A stretch of 64,000 nucleotides of DNA from contig CAWFZX010000006.1 of NCBI GenBank assembly GCA_963820375.1, positions 124,001-188,000 of the forward strand, in the 5' to 3' direction. The position numbers and the translations under genes were made by a program. Origin of the DNA: AWTP1-13 sp963820375. GTDB taxonomy: Bacteria; Pseudomonadota; Alphaproteobacteria; Rhizobiales; Hyphomicrobiaceae. The notes under the pieces are model-generated. The model was not told the origin of the DNA, made no database searches, and saw only the letters and a list, made by a program, of their open reading frames with translations. Positions 1 through 10,305 of the stretch are shown piece by piece; position 1 is the first letter of the stretch; each line of letters opens with the position of its first letter.

Positions 1-119
1 TGCGGCGCGGGGAGGCGATGCTGCGCCAGGCTGGCGCCGGTTCGGTCCAGGACCACGCCGGCGATCTTGGAGCCGCCAAGGTCGATGCCCAGGCGCAAGC
101 GGGCCACCTCAGCGGGCAT
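1..119 (-). CDS. ROK-family sugar kinase, N-terminal fragment
   Basis: Only the first 39 codons lie in the window; the gene runs off the left edge. After a short leader the protein reads LRLGIDLGGSKIAGVVLD, which is the N-terminal ATP-phosphate loop of ROK (repressor/ORF/kinase) proteins such as glucokinase or N-acetylglucosamine kinase. No DNA-binding domain precedes it, so a kinase is more likely than a ROK repressor. The ATG at 117-119 lies 11 bases inside the end of the upstream DUF3572 gene on the same strand, which suggests co-transcription. The substrate cannot be told from this fragment. Confidence 0.75.
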   Translation of the reverse strand, partial: MPAEVARLRLGIDLGGSKIAGVVLDRTGASLAQHRLPAP

Positions 120-408
120 CGGCAGCGTCCAACAGAGCCAGAGCTGGGCCGATGGTTTCAGGCGCAACATGGCTGTTGGCCGCGAACGTGAGCAGCAGTG
201 ATTCGTCGGCGGCCAGATAGCTCAAGACGGCACTGAGAACCTCCCCTGTGCCGACGCGGGCGGCAAGGTCGGCCGGTTGCAAGCCCGTCAGGGCGAGGAA
301 CCGCGCCAGGCGCTCGGCGTCAGCGGCGAGAAACGCAAGCCCTTGCGCGGCAATTGTTTCCGCCGTTTCGCGGTCAATCCGGCGCGGGCTTTCTGTGGAC
401 TTAAGCAT
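109..408 (-). CDS. DUF3572 family protein
   Basis: A 99-residue, mostly helical, Ala/Leu-rich protein with no signal peptide or membrane segment. The sequence (for example IAAQGLAFLAADAERLARFL near residue 20, and an acidic, Ala-rich C-terminus) fits DUF3572, a small alphaproteobacterial family of unknown function. The family is commonly found next to divK and pleD, as here, and it is divergently oriented from divK across a 137-bp gap. The overlap with the ROK kinase start suggests translational coupling. The family assignment comes from sequence resemblance and gene neighbourhood, and no function is claimed. Confidence 0.75.
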   Translation of the reverse strand: MLKSTESPRRIDRETAETIAAQGLAFLAADAERLARFLALTGLQPADLAARVGTGEVLSAVLSYLAADESLLLTFAANSHVAPETIGPALALLDAADAR

Positions 409-545
409 GTTGGCTTTTACGCCTGCTTCGGGGCCAGTGGGGGGGTCATCTTAAACAGTTGGTTAGCTGTTCTGAAGCAAAGTCGACTGCCAGAGCCGCG
501 TAGAATCGGTGCAGGAGTACGCGGAGCGGGAGAGCGGGCCGCCGC
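409..545. promoter_or_regulatory. Divergent control region between DUF3572 and divK
   Basis: This 137-bp gap separates two outward-reading genes, so it must hold both promoters. It contains a small inverted repeat, AACAG (454-458) with an 8-base spacer and CTGTT (467-471), in an AT-richer patch. I could not identify a convincing -35/-10 pair. A TTAA at 451 followed by TTAG has the wrong spacing for a standard CtrA box. Confidence 0.4.
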
Positions 546-974
546 ATGACGTATCAGGAAAGCATGAGGGCCATCGCCGGCCGGCAGCCTGAGGCGCGCC
601 AGCTCCGCAAGACCGTGCTGATCGTCGAGGACAACGAGCTCAACATGAAGCTCTTCCACGATCTGCTCGACGCGCACGGCTATCGCACCCTGCAGACGCG
701 AACCGGCATCGAGGCCCTGAAGCTGGCGCGAGAGCACCGGCCGGACCTGATCTTGATGGACATCCAGCTGCCGGAGGTTTCCGGCCTGGAAGTAACGAAG
801 TGGTTGAAGGACGACGAGGAGCTGCGCGAGATCCCAGTGATTGCGGTGACGGCGTTTGCCATGAAGGGTGACGAGGCGCGCATCAGACAGGGCGGCTGCG
901 AGGCCTACATCTCCAAGCCGATCTCGGTGGTGACGTTTCTCGCGGCCGTACGCCAGTACCTCGGAGAAGCGTGA
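546..974 (+). CDS. divK: Single-domain response regulator DivK
   Basis: 142 residues made of one CheY-like receiver domain and nothing else. The acidic pocket is E28/D29 (LIVEDNELNMKLFHDLL), the phospho-acceptor is D72 (LILMDIQLPE), and the conserved Thr102 (VTAFAMKG) and Lys124 (YISKPIS) are present. These stretches are nearly identical to Caulobacter DivK, the essential cell-fate regulator acting with DivJ/PleC upstream of CtrA. About 20 extra residues precede the domain, so the later ATG at 567 or another downstream start may be the true one. pleD follows 36 bp downstream on the same strand, the usual alphaproteobacterial divK-pleD operon. Confidence 0.93.
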   Translation: MTYQESMRAIAGRQPEARQLRKTVLIVEDNELNMKLFHDLLDAHGYRTLQTRTGIEALKLAREHRPDLILMDIQLPEVSGLEVTKWLKDDEELREIPVIAVTAFAMKGDEARIRQGGCEAYISKPISVVTFLAAVRQYLGEA

Positions 975-1010
975 GAGAGCCTGCGGTCCGGTAGCGTAAA
1001 GGTGTGTCTG

Positions 1011-2381
1011 ATGACTGCCCGCGTTTTGGTCGTTGACGACATTCTCGCCAACGTCAAGCTTCTGGAGGCCCGGCTCAACGCCGAGTACTTCGAGGTGCTG
1101 ACCGCGCGCAGCGGCGAAGAGGCGCTTGGCGTGGTGCGCTCGAGCCCCGTCGATGTGGTCCTGCTCGACGTCATGATGCCGGGCATGGACGGTTTCGAGG
1201 TCTGCCGGCAGATCAAGAGTGTCGCGGCGACCGCGCAGCTGCCGATCGTCATGGTCACCGCGCTCGACCAGGCTGCCGACAAGGTGCGGGGGCTGCAGGC
1301 TGGCGCGGACGATTTCCTAACCAAGCCGGTCGATGACATTGCCCTCATTACGCGGGTGAAGAACCTGGCGCGTCTCAAAGCCCTAAGCGATGAGATGCTG
1401 TTGCGCATGACGACGAACGCGGATTTCAAGCCGCTGCCAAATGCCGAGATCGCCGGCCTGCCGGCGGACGCTGGCGGCCGCATCCTGCTGGTCGAGGATC
1501 AGCCGCGAGTGGCGCAACGGCTGCTGTCCTGCCTCGGGCCGCTGCATCGGCTTGACACCCAAACCGATCTGCAGGCGGCGATGTTGCGGCTGAGCGAGCA
1601 ACCTTACGATCTGCTGATCGTCAGTCTCAGCCTGGCGCAGGCCGACGGCCTGCGGCTGTGCGGCCAAGTCCGTTCGCTGGAGCGAACGCGGCATCTGCCG
1701 ATCATCGTCTTGGTTGAATCAAGCGCGGAAGGGCGCCTTTTGCGCGCCCTTGACATGGGCGTCAACGACTACCTGACCCGCCCGATCGACCGCAGCGAGC
1801 TGGCGGCGCGCGTGCGCACGCAAATCCGGCGCAAGCGGCATTGCGACTATTTGCGCGATCGGCTCGAAGAAAGCGTGGAACTTGCCGTCACCGACGCGCT
1901 CACCGGCCTTAGCAACCGCAGATACATGGAGGCGCATCTGAAGGCGCTGGAGGCCGCCGCGCGCGTTGCTGGCCAGCCGCTGTCGCTGCTGCTGACCGAC
2001 GTCGACAACTTCAAAGCCATCAATGATACCTACGGCCACGCCGCGGGTGACAACGTGCTGCGCGAATTGGCGGCGCGCCTGCGCCGCAACACGCGCGCCA
2101 TCGACACCGCCTGCCGGCTGGGCGGCGAAGAATTTGTCATCCTGATGCCGGCCACGAGCCTGACGGATGCCTGTCAAATCGGCGAGCGCGTCCGCCACTC
2201 GATTGCCTGCGAGCCCTTTCTGATTAACCGCGATACCAAAATCCCCGTCACCGCCAGCGTCGGCATCGCCAGCCTCGAAGGCCACCACGACACCTTGCAA
2301 CGGCTCTTGGAGCGCGCAGACACGGCGCTCTATGCCGCCAAAAAAGAGGGTCGCAACCGGGTTGTTGCCGACGCCGCATAG
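1011..2381 (+). CDS. pleD: Diguanylate cyclase response regulator PleD
   Basis: 456 residues with the PleD layout: receiver domain 1 (phospho-acceptor D53 in LLDVMMPGMDGFE), a second receiver-like adaptor domain (about 150-275) and a C-terminal GGDEF domain. The active loop is GGEEF (371-375). An RAID inhibitory I-site (362-365) lies exactly five residues before it, so c-di-GMP product inhibition is expected. I chose the ATG at 1011 because AAAGG lies just upstream; a GTG at 1002 is the alternative. It makes c-di-GMP during the motile-to-sessile cell transition. It is preceded by divK in an apparent operon. Confidence 0.95.
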   Translation: MTARVLVVDDILANVKLLEARLNAEYFEVLTARSGEEALGVVRSSPVDVVLLDVMMPGMDGFEVCRQIKSVAATAQLPIVMVTALDQAADKVRGLQAGADDFLTKPVDDIALITRVKNLARLKALSDEMLLRMTTNADFKPLPNAEIAGLPADAGGRILLVEDQPRVAQRLLSCLGPLHRLDTQTDLQAAMLRLSEQPYDLLIVSLSLAQADGLRLCGQVRSLERTRHLPIIVLVESSAEGRLLRALDMGVNDYLTRPIDRSELAARVRTQIRRKRHCDYLRDRLEESVELAVTDALTGLSNRRYMEAHLKALEAAARVAGQPLSLLLTDVDNFKAINDTYGHAAGDNVLRELAARLRRNTRAIDTACRLGGEEFVILMPATSLTDACQIGERVRHSIACEPFLINRDTKIPVTASVGIASLEGHHDTLQRLLERADTALYAAKKEGRNRVVADAA

Positions 2382-2872
2382 CTGGCGGTCTTGAACGCAT
2401 AGCTGGTAAGTGATTGGAACAACAGCCGGTTCTAGCGGCAAGGGCGCCGTGTCGGCAGCCGCAGGCGGCGCCTTGCTTGGCAGGCGAGCGGCTTGGGCGC
2501 CGCAGGCTTCCAAACCAAGCTATTGGGAGGATTGCCTTTTGGCTGCCGATCTGCTTTCTTGCCAAGGGGTAATTGCGGGAGGAGGGATCAGCGGGATTTG
2601 GTGCAGCGCGCCGCAGCGGCGCCGCATCTTCTAACCAACAATTCGAATCCTCACGGATTTTCAGGTCCGCCGCATCTCCTGAGACCCGTGAGGTGTGATC
2701 GTCCATAAGCGGCTAGGAGTGGCCTCCTCTTGTTATGCCGCCCACGGACGATCGAACGCCAGGTCTGGCCAACGCCCTCTTTGGTCCACGACTTGGCAGG
2801 CCGGTGTTCGTGGCTGCTCGGACTTCTACCCCGCTGCCGATGTCAGTCACGGACCCGGCCACCAATTTCCCC

Positions 2873-2910
2873 GAAACTGGCTCCCAGAAACTGGCCCAGA
2901 AACTGGCCAA
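2873..2910. repeat. Short tandem repeat, three copies of GAAACTGGC
   Basis: GAAACTGGC followed by a short linker (CCCA or similar) occurs three times in a row with a period of 12 to 14 bases. It is in non-coding DNA between pleD and rpmG, and no function is evident. Confidence 0.6.
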
Positions 2911-3007
2911 GCTGTCGCGGTCTGCTGGCGCGCGCGTTTTCAGACTGATCGGGGCCAGCGCCTGCCGGCGCTGGAGGGTGGGGGTGGCGGTCGGCGCCAC
3001 GGTGCGT

Positions 3008-3024
3008 CCGCAGCTAAGCTGCGG
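3008..3024 (-). terminator. Hairpin downstream of rpmG
   Basis: CCGCAGCT and AGCTGCGG form a perfect palindrome around one central base, 4 bp past the rpmG stop codon. There is no T-run after it, so it would be a weak or Rho-assisted terminator at best. Confidence 0.35.
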
Positions 3025-3028
3025 CAGG

Positions 3029-3196
3029 CTATTTGATCTTCGTTTCCTTGAAGGCGACGTGCTTGCGGGCAACCGGATCGTACTTTTTGAACGAAAGCTT
3101 CTCGGTCGCCGTGCGCGGGTTTTTCTTGGTGACATAGAAAAAGCCGGTTCCCGCCGTGCTCAGCAGCTTGATTTTTTGGGTGACGGGTTTGGCCAT
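3029..3196 (-). CDS. rpmG: 50S ribosomal protein L33
   Basis: 55 residues starting MAKPVTQKIKLLSTAGTGFF and ending in the basic tail HVAFKETKIK, an ordinary bacterial L33. It lacks the two CxxC pairs of the zinc-ribbon form, so it is the C-minus paralogue that does not bind zinc. A longer frame upstream reads through non-family residues; the ATG at 3194-3196 gives the normal length. It sits between pleD and a NUDIX gene, as in other alphaproteobacteria. Confidence 0.95.
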   Translation of the reverse strand: MAKPVTQKIKLLSTAGTGFFYVTKKNPRTATEKLSFKKYDPVARKHVAFKETKIK

Positions 3197-3247
3197 GGCG
3201 ATGTCTCCGCAGCAGTGATCGGGCGGCACTCTATTCCGTCGCGACGG

Positions 3248-3997
3248 TTAGTCAAGCGCTGCCTCGGCGGTGATCAGATCGCGCCGGTAGCTGCCGCTGC
3301 GGCGATGATAGAACGGCACCGGGAAATCCCTGGCTTGCAGGGCGCCCGCAGCAACCCGTTCGCCGAGATCCTCAAGCACGACCCGGGTGATATTCGGCAG
3401 CTCCAGGCCACGCGCCTGCGGGATGGAATGCCATTCCAGATCGGAGAGTTCGCCGTCGGCCACCGCCACGCGATGCACGATGGCCTCCGCCGGCGCACAA
3501 AAGAAACGCGTGTCGTAGCGCCGCGGCCGGCCGGGCGGCGTAATGGCGCGTGCAAAGAAGGTCAACTGTGCCAGGGCGGGAGCAAAGCCAGCGGCGTAGA
3601 ACGGCCGCCATGCCGCTGCCTTGTGGGCGACCGGTCGAGGCAGCGGCCTGCCGATCAAGAGGCCCGCCTCTTCGAAGGTCTCCCGCACGGCGGCCAGCGC
3701 CAGGGCCCGGGCTCTGGCCTCGCTCGGGGTCCCCTTCATTGAGACCATCAGTTTTTTCAGGTCGGTGGCCTTGATGTCGTGCTCAACCGCAACCTGGCGG
3801 TCGGCGCGGTCGACCCGTCCTCCCGGAAACACGTAGCGGCCGGGCATGAACACCATATCTGGGCGCCGGCGGCCTAACAGCACGCGCGCCTCACCCGAGG
3901 TGGTGTCGACGATGATAAGTGTCGCCGCATCGCGCGGCCGCAGCGCCCGTGCTTTCGGCGCCGCGCCGGACGCCGACCCTGCCTGCTGGTCTGTCAT
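3248..3997 (-). CDS. NUDIX hydrolase
   Basis: 249 residues. The core of the NUDIX box is clear as AAVRETFEEAGLLIG (around residues 110-125), preceded by the substrate-loop sequence GRYVFPGGRVD near residue 55. An insertion of about 40 residues separates the GG from the REXXEE helix, as in the long coenzyme-A or nucleotide-diphosphate type enzymes. Family members hydrolyse a nucleoside diphosphate linked to another moiety using Mg2+ bound by the Glu residues. The substrate is not predictable here. It lies between rpmG and rnr, all on the minus strand. Confidence 0.85.
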   Translation of the reverse strand: MTDQQAGSASGAAPKARALRPRDAATLIIVDTTSGEARVLLGRRRPDMVFMPGRYVFPGGRVDRADRQVAVEHDIKATDLKKLMVSMKGTPSEARARALALAAVRETFEEAGLLIGRPLPRPVAHKAAAWRPFYAAGFAPALAQLTFFARAITPPGRPRRYDTRFFCAPAEAIVHRVAVADGELSDLEWHSIPQARGLELPNITRVVLEDLGERVAAGALQARDFPVPFYHRRSGSYRRDLITAEAALD

Positions 3998-4098
3998 GCC
4001 AATTCGTGCCTCGGCGCGACACCGTCACTCGGTCTTGCCCGGTGCGTCAAGTCTCCGCGTGATTGAAACCAGCATCGGCGCTGGCAAAAGAAGGGCAT

Positions 4099-6366
4099 TC
4101 AGCGGCGCGCGTTGCGCCGATCCCTAAAGGAACGGCGGCGGCCCTTGCCCGCGGCGGCGGCGGTGAGGCGGCTCCCGGGCGAGAGCATTTCGAACCGCAG
4201 GGCTCCCGCCGAAGGCACGGCCTCGATGAGACGCACGCGGACCGCGTCGCCGAGCCGATAAGCCTCGCCGGTGCGGTCGCCGACGAGGGCATGCAGGGCC
4301 TCCTGATGCCGGTAGTAGTCTTGGCCAATGGTGGCTGCGGGCACGAAGCCGTCGGCGCCCGTCTCCGACAGCCGCACGAACAGTCCGACGCGCGTGACCC
4401 CCGAGACGCGGGCCGCGAACTCGGCGCCGACGCGCTCGCTCAGGTACTCTGCGATCAGCCGGTCCATGGTGTCGCGCTCGGCTGCCATCGCCCGCCGCTC
4501 GCTGTCGGATATGGCCGCAGCGATCTCGCGCAAGTGCGCGACCTCCTCGTCGCTGCTGCCGCCGGCGCCCAATGCCAGCGTGCGGATCAGCGAGCGATGC
4601 AGCATCAGGTCGGCGTAGCGTCGGATCGGCGAGGTGAAATGCGCGTAGCGGTTGAGATTGAGGCCGAAGTGGCCGAGGTTCTCGGCCGCATAGGCGGCCT
4701 GGGACTGGGAGCGCAGCACGACCTCGTTGACGAGATCCCGCGCCGGCATGGCTCTGGCATGTTGCAGCACACGGTTAAAGTCGCCAGCGCGCGGCAGCGC
4801 CGAGCCTGGAAGTTTCAGCCCGAGGCTATCCAGGAATTCGCGTAAAGCGACGAGCTTCTCCTTGGCTGGCGGTTCGTGCACGCGATAGATCACGGCGGCA
4901 CGCATCTGTGCCAGCGTTTCGGCGGCAGCGACGTTGGCCTGGATCATGAACTCTTCGATCAGCCGGTGTGCCTCGAGGCGCTCGGGAGTGGTCACGCGGG
5001 CGACCCGGCCTTGGCCATCAAGCACCACCTTGCGCTCGGGCAAGTCGAGATCGAGAGGTTCGCGGCGGTCGCGGGCGGCGGCAAGGGCGCCATAGGCCCC
5101 CCACAGCGGTTTTAGGACCTTGTCCAGCAGAGGTTGGCACTTCTCGCCCGGCCGACCATCGATGGCGGCCTGCGCTTCCTCGTAGGTGAGCTTGGCGGCC
5201 GAGCGCATGATGGCGCGAAAAAAGCTGTGGCCGCGTTTGTTGCCCTGAGCGTCGATGCTGAGGCGCACGACGAGACAGGGGCGCTCCTGGCGCTCCTGCA
5301 AGGAACACAGCTCATTGGAGATCTTTTCCGGCAGCATCGGCACGACGCGGTCCGGGAAATACACCGAGTTGCCGCGCAGGCGTGCTTCATGATCGAGGCG
5401 GCTGCCGGAACGCACGTAATGCGCCACATCGGCGATGGCCACGTGCACGATCCAACCGCCGGCGTTGCCCGGCGCGCTATCGGCTGCCGCGTGTACCGCA
5501 TCGTCATGATCGCGCGCATCGGTGGGATCGATGGTGATGAGATCGAGGTGGCGCAGGTCGCTACGTCCCGACAGCGTCGGCGGCTCGAGCTTGGCAACCT
5601 CGGCCAACACGTTGGCGGGGAAATCGTCTGGAATGCCGTGCGCGTGCACGGCGATCAGGCTGATTTTGCGCTGGTCGTGTGGATTGCCGAGCGCTTCCAG
5701 CACGCGCGCTTGCGGCAGGCCGTAGCGACCGGCGCGTAGCAGGTCGAAGCGGACAAGATCACCGTCCTTGGCCTCGCCTTCATCGCCCGGTTGGATCGGC
5801 CATTCCTTGAGTTCCTTGCGGTCGATCGGATCGATCACGCCACCGCCTTTGGCATGCTTGCGAAAAATGCCAAGCTGGCGCCGTTTTTCTTTCGGTAGCC
5901 GTTTGATGGGCTCGGCTTCGTAACGGCAGCCGGCGACATCGTTGCCGGCGAGCCGGGTCAAGCGAGCCAGGATGCGGTCGCCGGCTCCGAGCGCCGCCAA
6001 CGATGCGCCCGGCGCGCGCCGCGGCAACAACACCAGCGCGCGCGGCTTTTCACCTTCGGCCGGGTCCCAGACGGCGGGCTCGGCGACCAGCTCGCCGTCG
6101 GCATCGCGCGCAACGATCTCGAGAACGGCCACCGGGGGCAGTTGACCGCGCTCCTTGAAGGTCTTGCGGTTGCCGCTGAGGAGACCGGCGGCGGCCATTT
6201 CCGCCAGGAGCTTTTTCAACGCCGGGCGATCGCCGCCTCGGATCGAGAAGGCGCGTGCGATCTCGCGCTTGCCGACCTTGCCGGCGGCGCCGCGCACGAA
6301 TTCAAGGATCTGGTCTTTGCTTGGCAGTCCGGCGGCGGGCCGGGGTTCTTTGAGCTTGCGCGACAC
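4099..6366 (-). CDS. rnr: Ribonuclease R
   Basis: 755 residues, a normal length for RNase R. The order is an N-terminal helix-turn-helix region (about 15-70), cold-shock domains, the RNB catalytic domain with the metal-binding cluster IDPTDARDHDDAV (279-291), an S1 RNA-binding domain (about 640-720) and a very basic tail (RRRSFRDRRNARR). The enzyme is a processive 3'-5' exoribonuclease that degrades structured RNA in mRNA turnover and rRNA quality control. The start is a GTG at 6364-6366, 27 bp after the topA stop, so the two are probably co-transcribed. DUF983, often found near it, is absent. Confidence 0.96.
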   Translation of the reverse strand: MSRKLKEPRPAAGLPSKDQILEFVRGAAGKVGKREIARAFSIRGGDRPALKKLLAEMAAAGLLSGNRKTFKERGQLPPVAVLEIVARDADGELVAEPAVWDPAEGEKPRALVLLPRRAPGASLAALGAGDRILARLTRLAGNDVAGCRYEAEPIKRLPKEKRRQLGIFRKHAKGGGVIDPIDRKELKEWPIQPGDEGEAKDGDLVRFDLLRAGRYGLPQARVLEALGNPHDQRKISLIAVHAHGIPDDFPANVLAEVAKLEPPTLSGRSDLRHLDLITIDPTDARDHDDAVHAAADSAPGNAGGWIVHVAIADVAHYVRSGSRLDHEARLRGNSVYFPDRVVPMLPEKISNELCSLQERQERPCLVVRLSIDAQGNKRGHSFFRAIMRSAAKLTYEEAQAAIDGRPGEKCQPLLDKVLKPLWGAYGALAAARDRREPLDLDLPERKVVLDGQGRVARVTTPERLEAHRLIEEFMIQANVAAAETLAQMRAAVIYRVHEPPAKEKLVALREFLDSLGLKLPGSALPRAGDFNRVLQHARAMPARDLVNEVVLRSQSQAAYAAENLGHFGLNLNRYAHFTSPIRRYADLMLHRSLIRTLALGAGGSSDEEVAHLREIAAAISDSERRAMAAERDTMDRLIAEYLSERVGAEFAARVSGVTRVGLFVRLSETGADGFVPAATIGQDYYRHQEALHALVGDRTGEAYRLGDAVRVRLIEAVPSAGALRFEMLSPGSRLTAAAAGKGRRRSFRDRRNARR

Positions 6367-6393
6367 CGTCTCGCCGGGTCCTTGTCTCGTCGC

Positions 6394-9132
<2,739 letters not shown>

Positions 9133-9659
9133 GAAAGGTCTCTGCGGCAGCGCCGACCCAGGCCCTCTGGGCGGCCGCTCGATCCTGCCCTGTTGGCACG
9201 TTGCCCGATTGGCGGCGAGAACATGGTGGATGCAATGGGGCGTGTCAAACATCGGGCCGTGGTAATTTTCCGCCCAAAATCCCTCATAGTGAATGATTAT
9301 CGATTATTTGTATGAGTTTCTGCGGATTCCGCCCATGCAGAGAGGCGTTGGCGGAGGCGGCTTGCGCAAAGGACGGGGGCCGGCGTCCCGGAGGCGGAGC
9401 GGCAGGCAATGCCCTCGGCGGCGCTGGACCGGCCAAGCTCAGGCCTCCTGTCAGGGGTGGTCCAGCAGGAAAGGCCCGTGGTCTCAGGGGCGCTGGCAGG
9501 AAAAAAGCCACGGGGGGGGTGTGGTGGGGCGGAATGAGCCATCGCCTGGGAGGCCCACAGGGCGCGGGGGCTCCCAGGGCGGCAACCAGGGCAGCACCTG
9601 GGCAGGCGGCGGGCGCGCCCGGCCGGCACCTCTTGCGCTGTCGCCGGCAGAGCCTCCAA
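9133..9659. other. Unusual 527-bp G-rich intergenic region between topA and plsY
   Basis: No recognisable protein gene lies here, although dprA is often found at this position in related genomes. Two adjacent perfect 7-bp hairpins occur: CTGGACC (9424-9430) with GGTCCAG (9459-9465), and CCCGTGG (9475-9481) with CCACGGG (9508-9514). A run of eight G follows, and an AT-rich patch lies near 9285-9315. It could be a leader RNA or a non-coding RNA, but it does not match RNase P, SRP RNA or tmRNA as I know them. Confidence 0.4.
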
Positions 9660-10280
9660 TCAGGGCCTTGCGCCGATCCGCGCCTCCTCACCGTTCAAGA
9701 GACGGCGGATGTTGGCGTGGTGTTTGACGACGATCAGCCCTGCCATCGCCACAATGAAGAACAGGCCGGCCTGGCCCAGCAGCACATAATAGATCACCAC
9801 GGCGCCCGTGCCACTGAGGGCCGCCAGCGAGGAATAGCGCCAGCCTGCCGCCACTGCCGCCCACACCAAGCAGAACAGCACGGCGGCGGGCCAATGGGCG
9901 GCGAGCAGCACGCCGATGAAGGTGGCAACGCCCTTGCCGCCAGAAAAGCGCAGCCAGACCGGAAACAGATGCCCCAGCAAGGCACCGAGGCCGGCGACAT
10001 AGGCAAGCCGATAGGCCTCGAATGCCACAAATTGCTTGGCGACGGCGGCGACCAGAAGGACGGCAACGGTCCCTTTCAGGAGGTCGAGCAGCAAAGTGGC
10101 CGCCGCCAGTCCTTTATGCCCGGTGCGCAAGACGTTGGTGGCGCCAATGTTGCCCGAACCGATGCTGCGCACATCCCCCAGGCCCGCCGCACGCGTCAGC
10201 AGCAATCCGAACGGCAGCGAGCCCAGCAAATAGCCCGTCAGCAAAGCCAACACAGCATAGAATGTGAAGATGAGGCCCAT
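9660..10280 (-). CDS. plsY: Acyl-phosphate:glycerol-3-phosphate acyltransferase PlsY
   Basis: 206 residues, hydrophobic throughout, with about five to seven membrane segments. It carries the three PlsY motifs: SIGSGNIGATNVLRTG near residue 40, RFSGGKGVAT in the middle and HHANIRRLLNGEE near the C-terminus. It makes lysophosphatidic acid from acyl-phosphate and glycerol-3-phosphate at the inner membrane, the first step of phospholipid synthesis with PlsX. I chose the ATG at 10278-10280 because the protein becomes family-like there (MGLIFTFYAVLALL). It lies 25 bp downstream of the pyrC-like gene on the same strand. Confidence 0.95.
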   Translation of the reverse strand: MGLIFTFYAVLALLTGYLLGSLPFGLLLTRAAGLGDVRSIGSGNIGATNVLRTGHKGLAAATLLLDLLKGTVAVLLVAAVAKQFVAFEAYRLAYVAGLGALLGHLFPVWLRFSGGKGVATFIGVLLAAHWPAAVLFCLVWAAVAAGWRYSSLAALSGTGAVVIYYVLLGQAGLFFIVAMAGLIVVKHHANIRRLLNGEEARIGARP

Positions 10281-10305
10281 TCCCCGGCTCGGACTGCCAG
10301 TCGCG

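Larger units (their letters stand above)
2382..3028. other. 647-bp intergenic region with no recognisable gene
   Basis: Lies between the convergent pleD and rpmG genes. Several frames are open here but none has a recognisable protein, a good ribosome-binding site or a family-like pattern. It holds a short tandem repeat (2873-2910) and a hairpin next to the rpmG end (3008-3024). A T-loop-like ATTCGAATC near 2640 does not belong to a foldable tRNA. Confidence 0.5.

Noticed and set aside
451..466. CtrA-like site TTAA-N8-TTAG upstream of divK
   Set aside because: CtrA needs TTAA-N7-TTAA; the spacing and one base are wrong.
2590..2690. tRNA-like sequence with an ATTCGAATCC T-loop pattern and CGGATTTTCAGGTCCG
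   Set aside because: No acceptor stem or D-arm can be paired around it on either strand, so it is not a tRNA gene; it may be coincidence.
2735..3742. 335-codon open frame on the plus strand
   Set aside because: It covers rpmG and the NUDIX gene in antisense, and has no family-like sequence.
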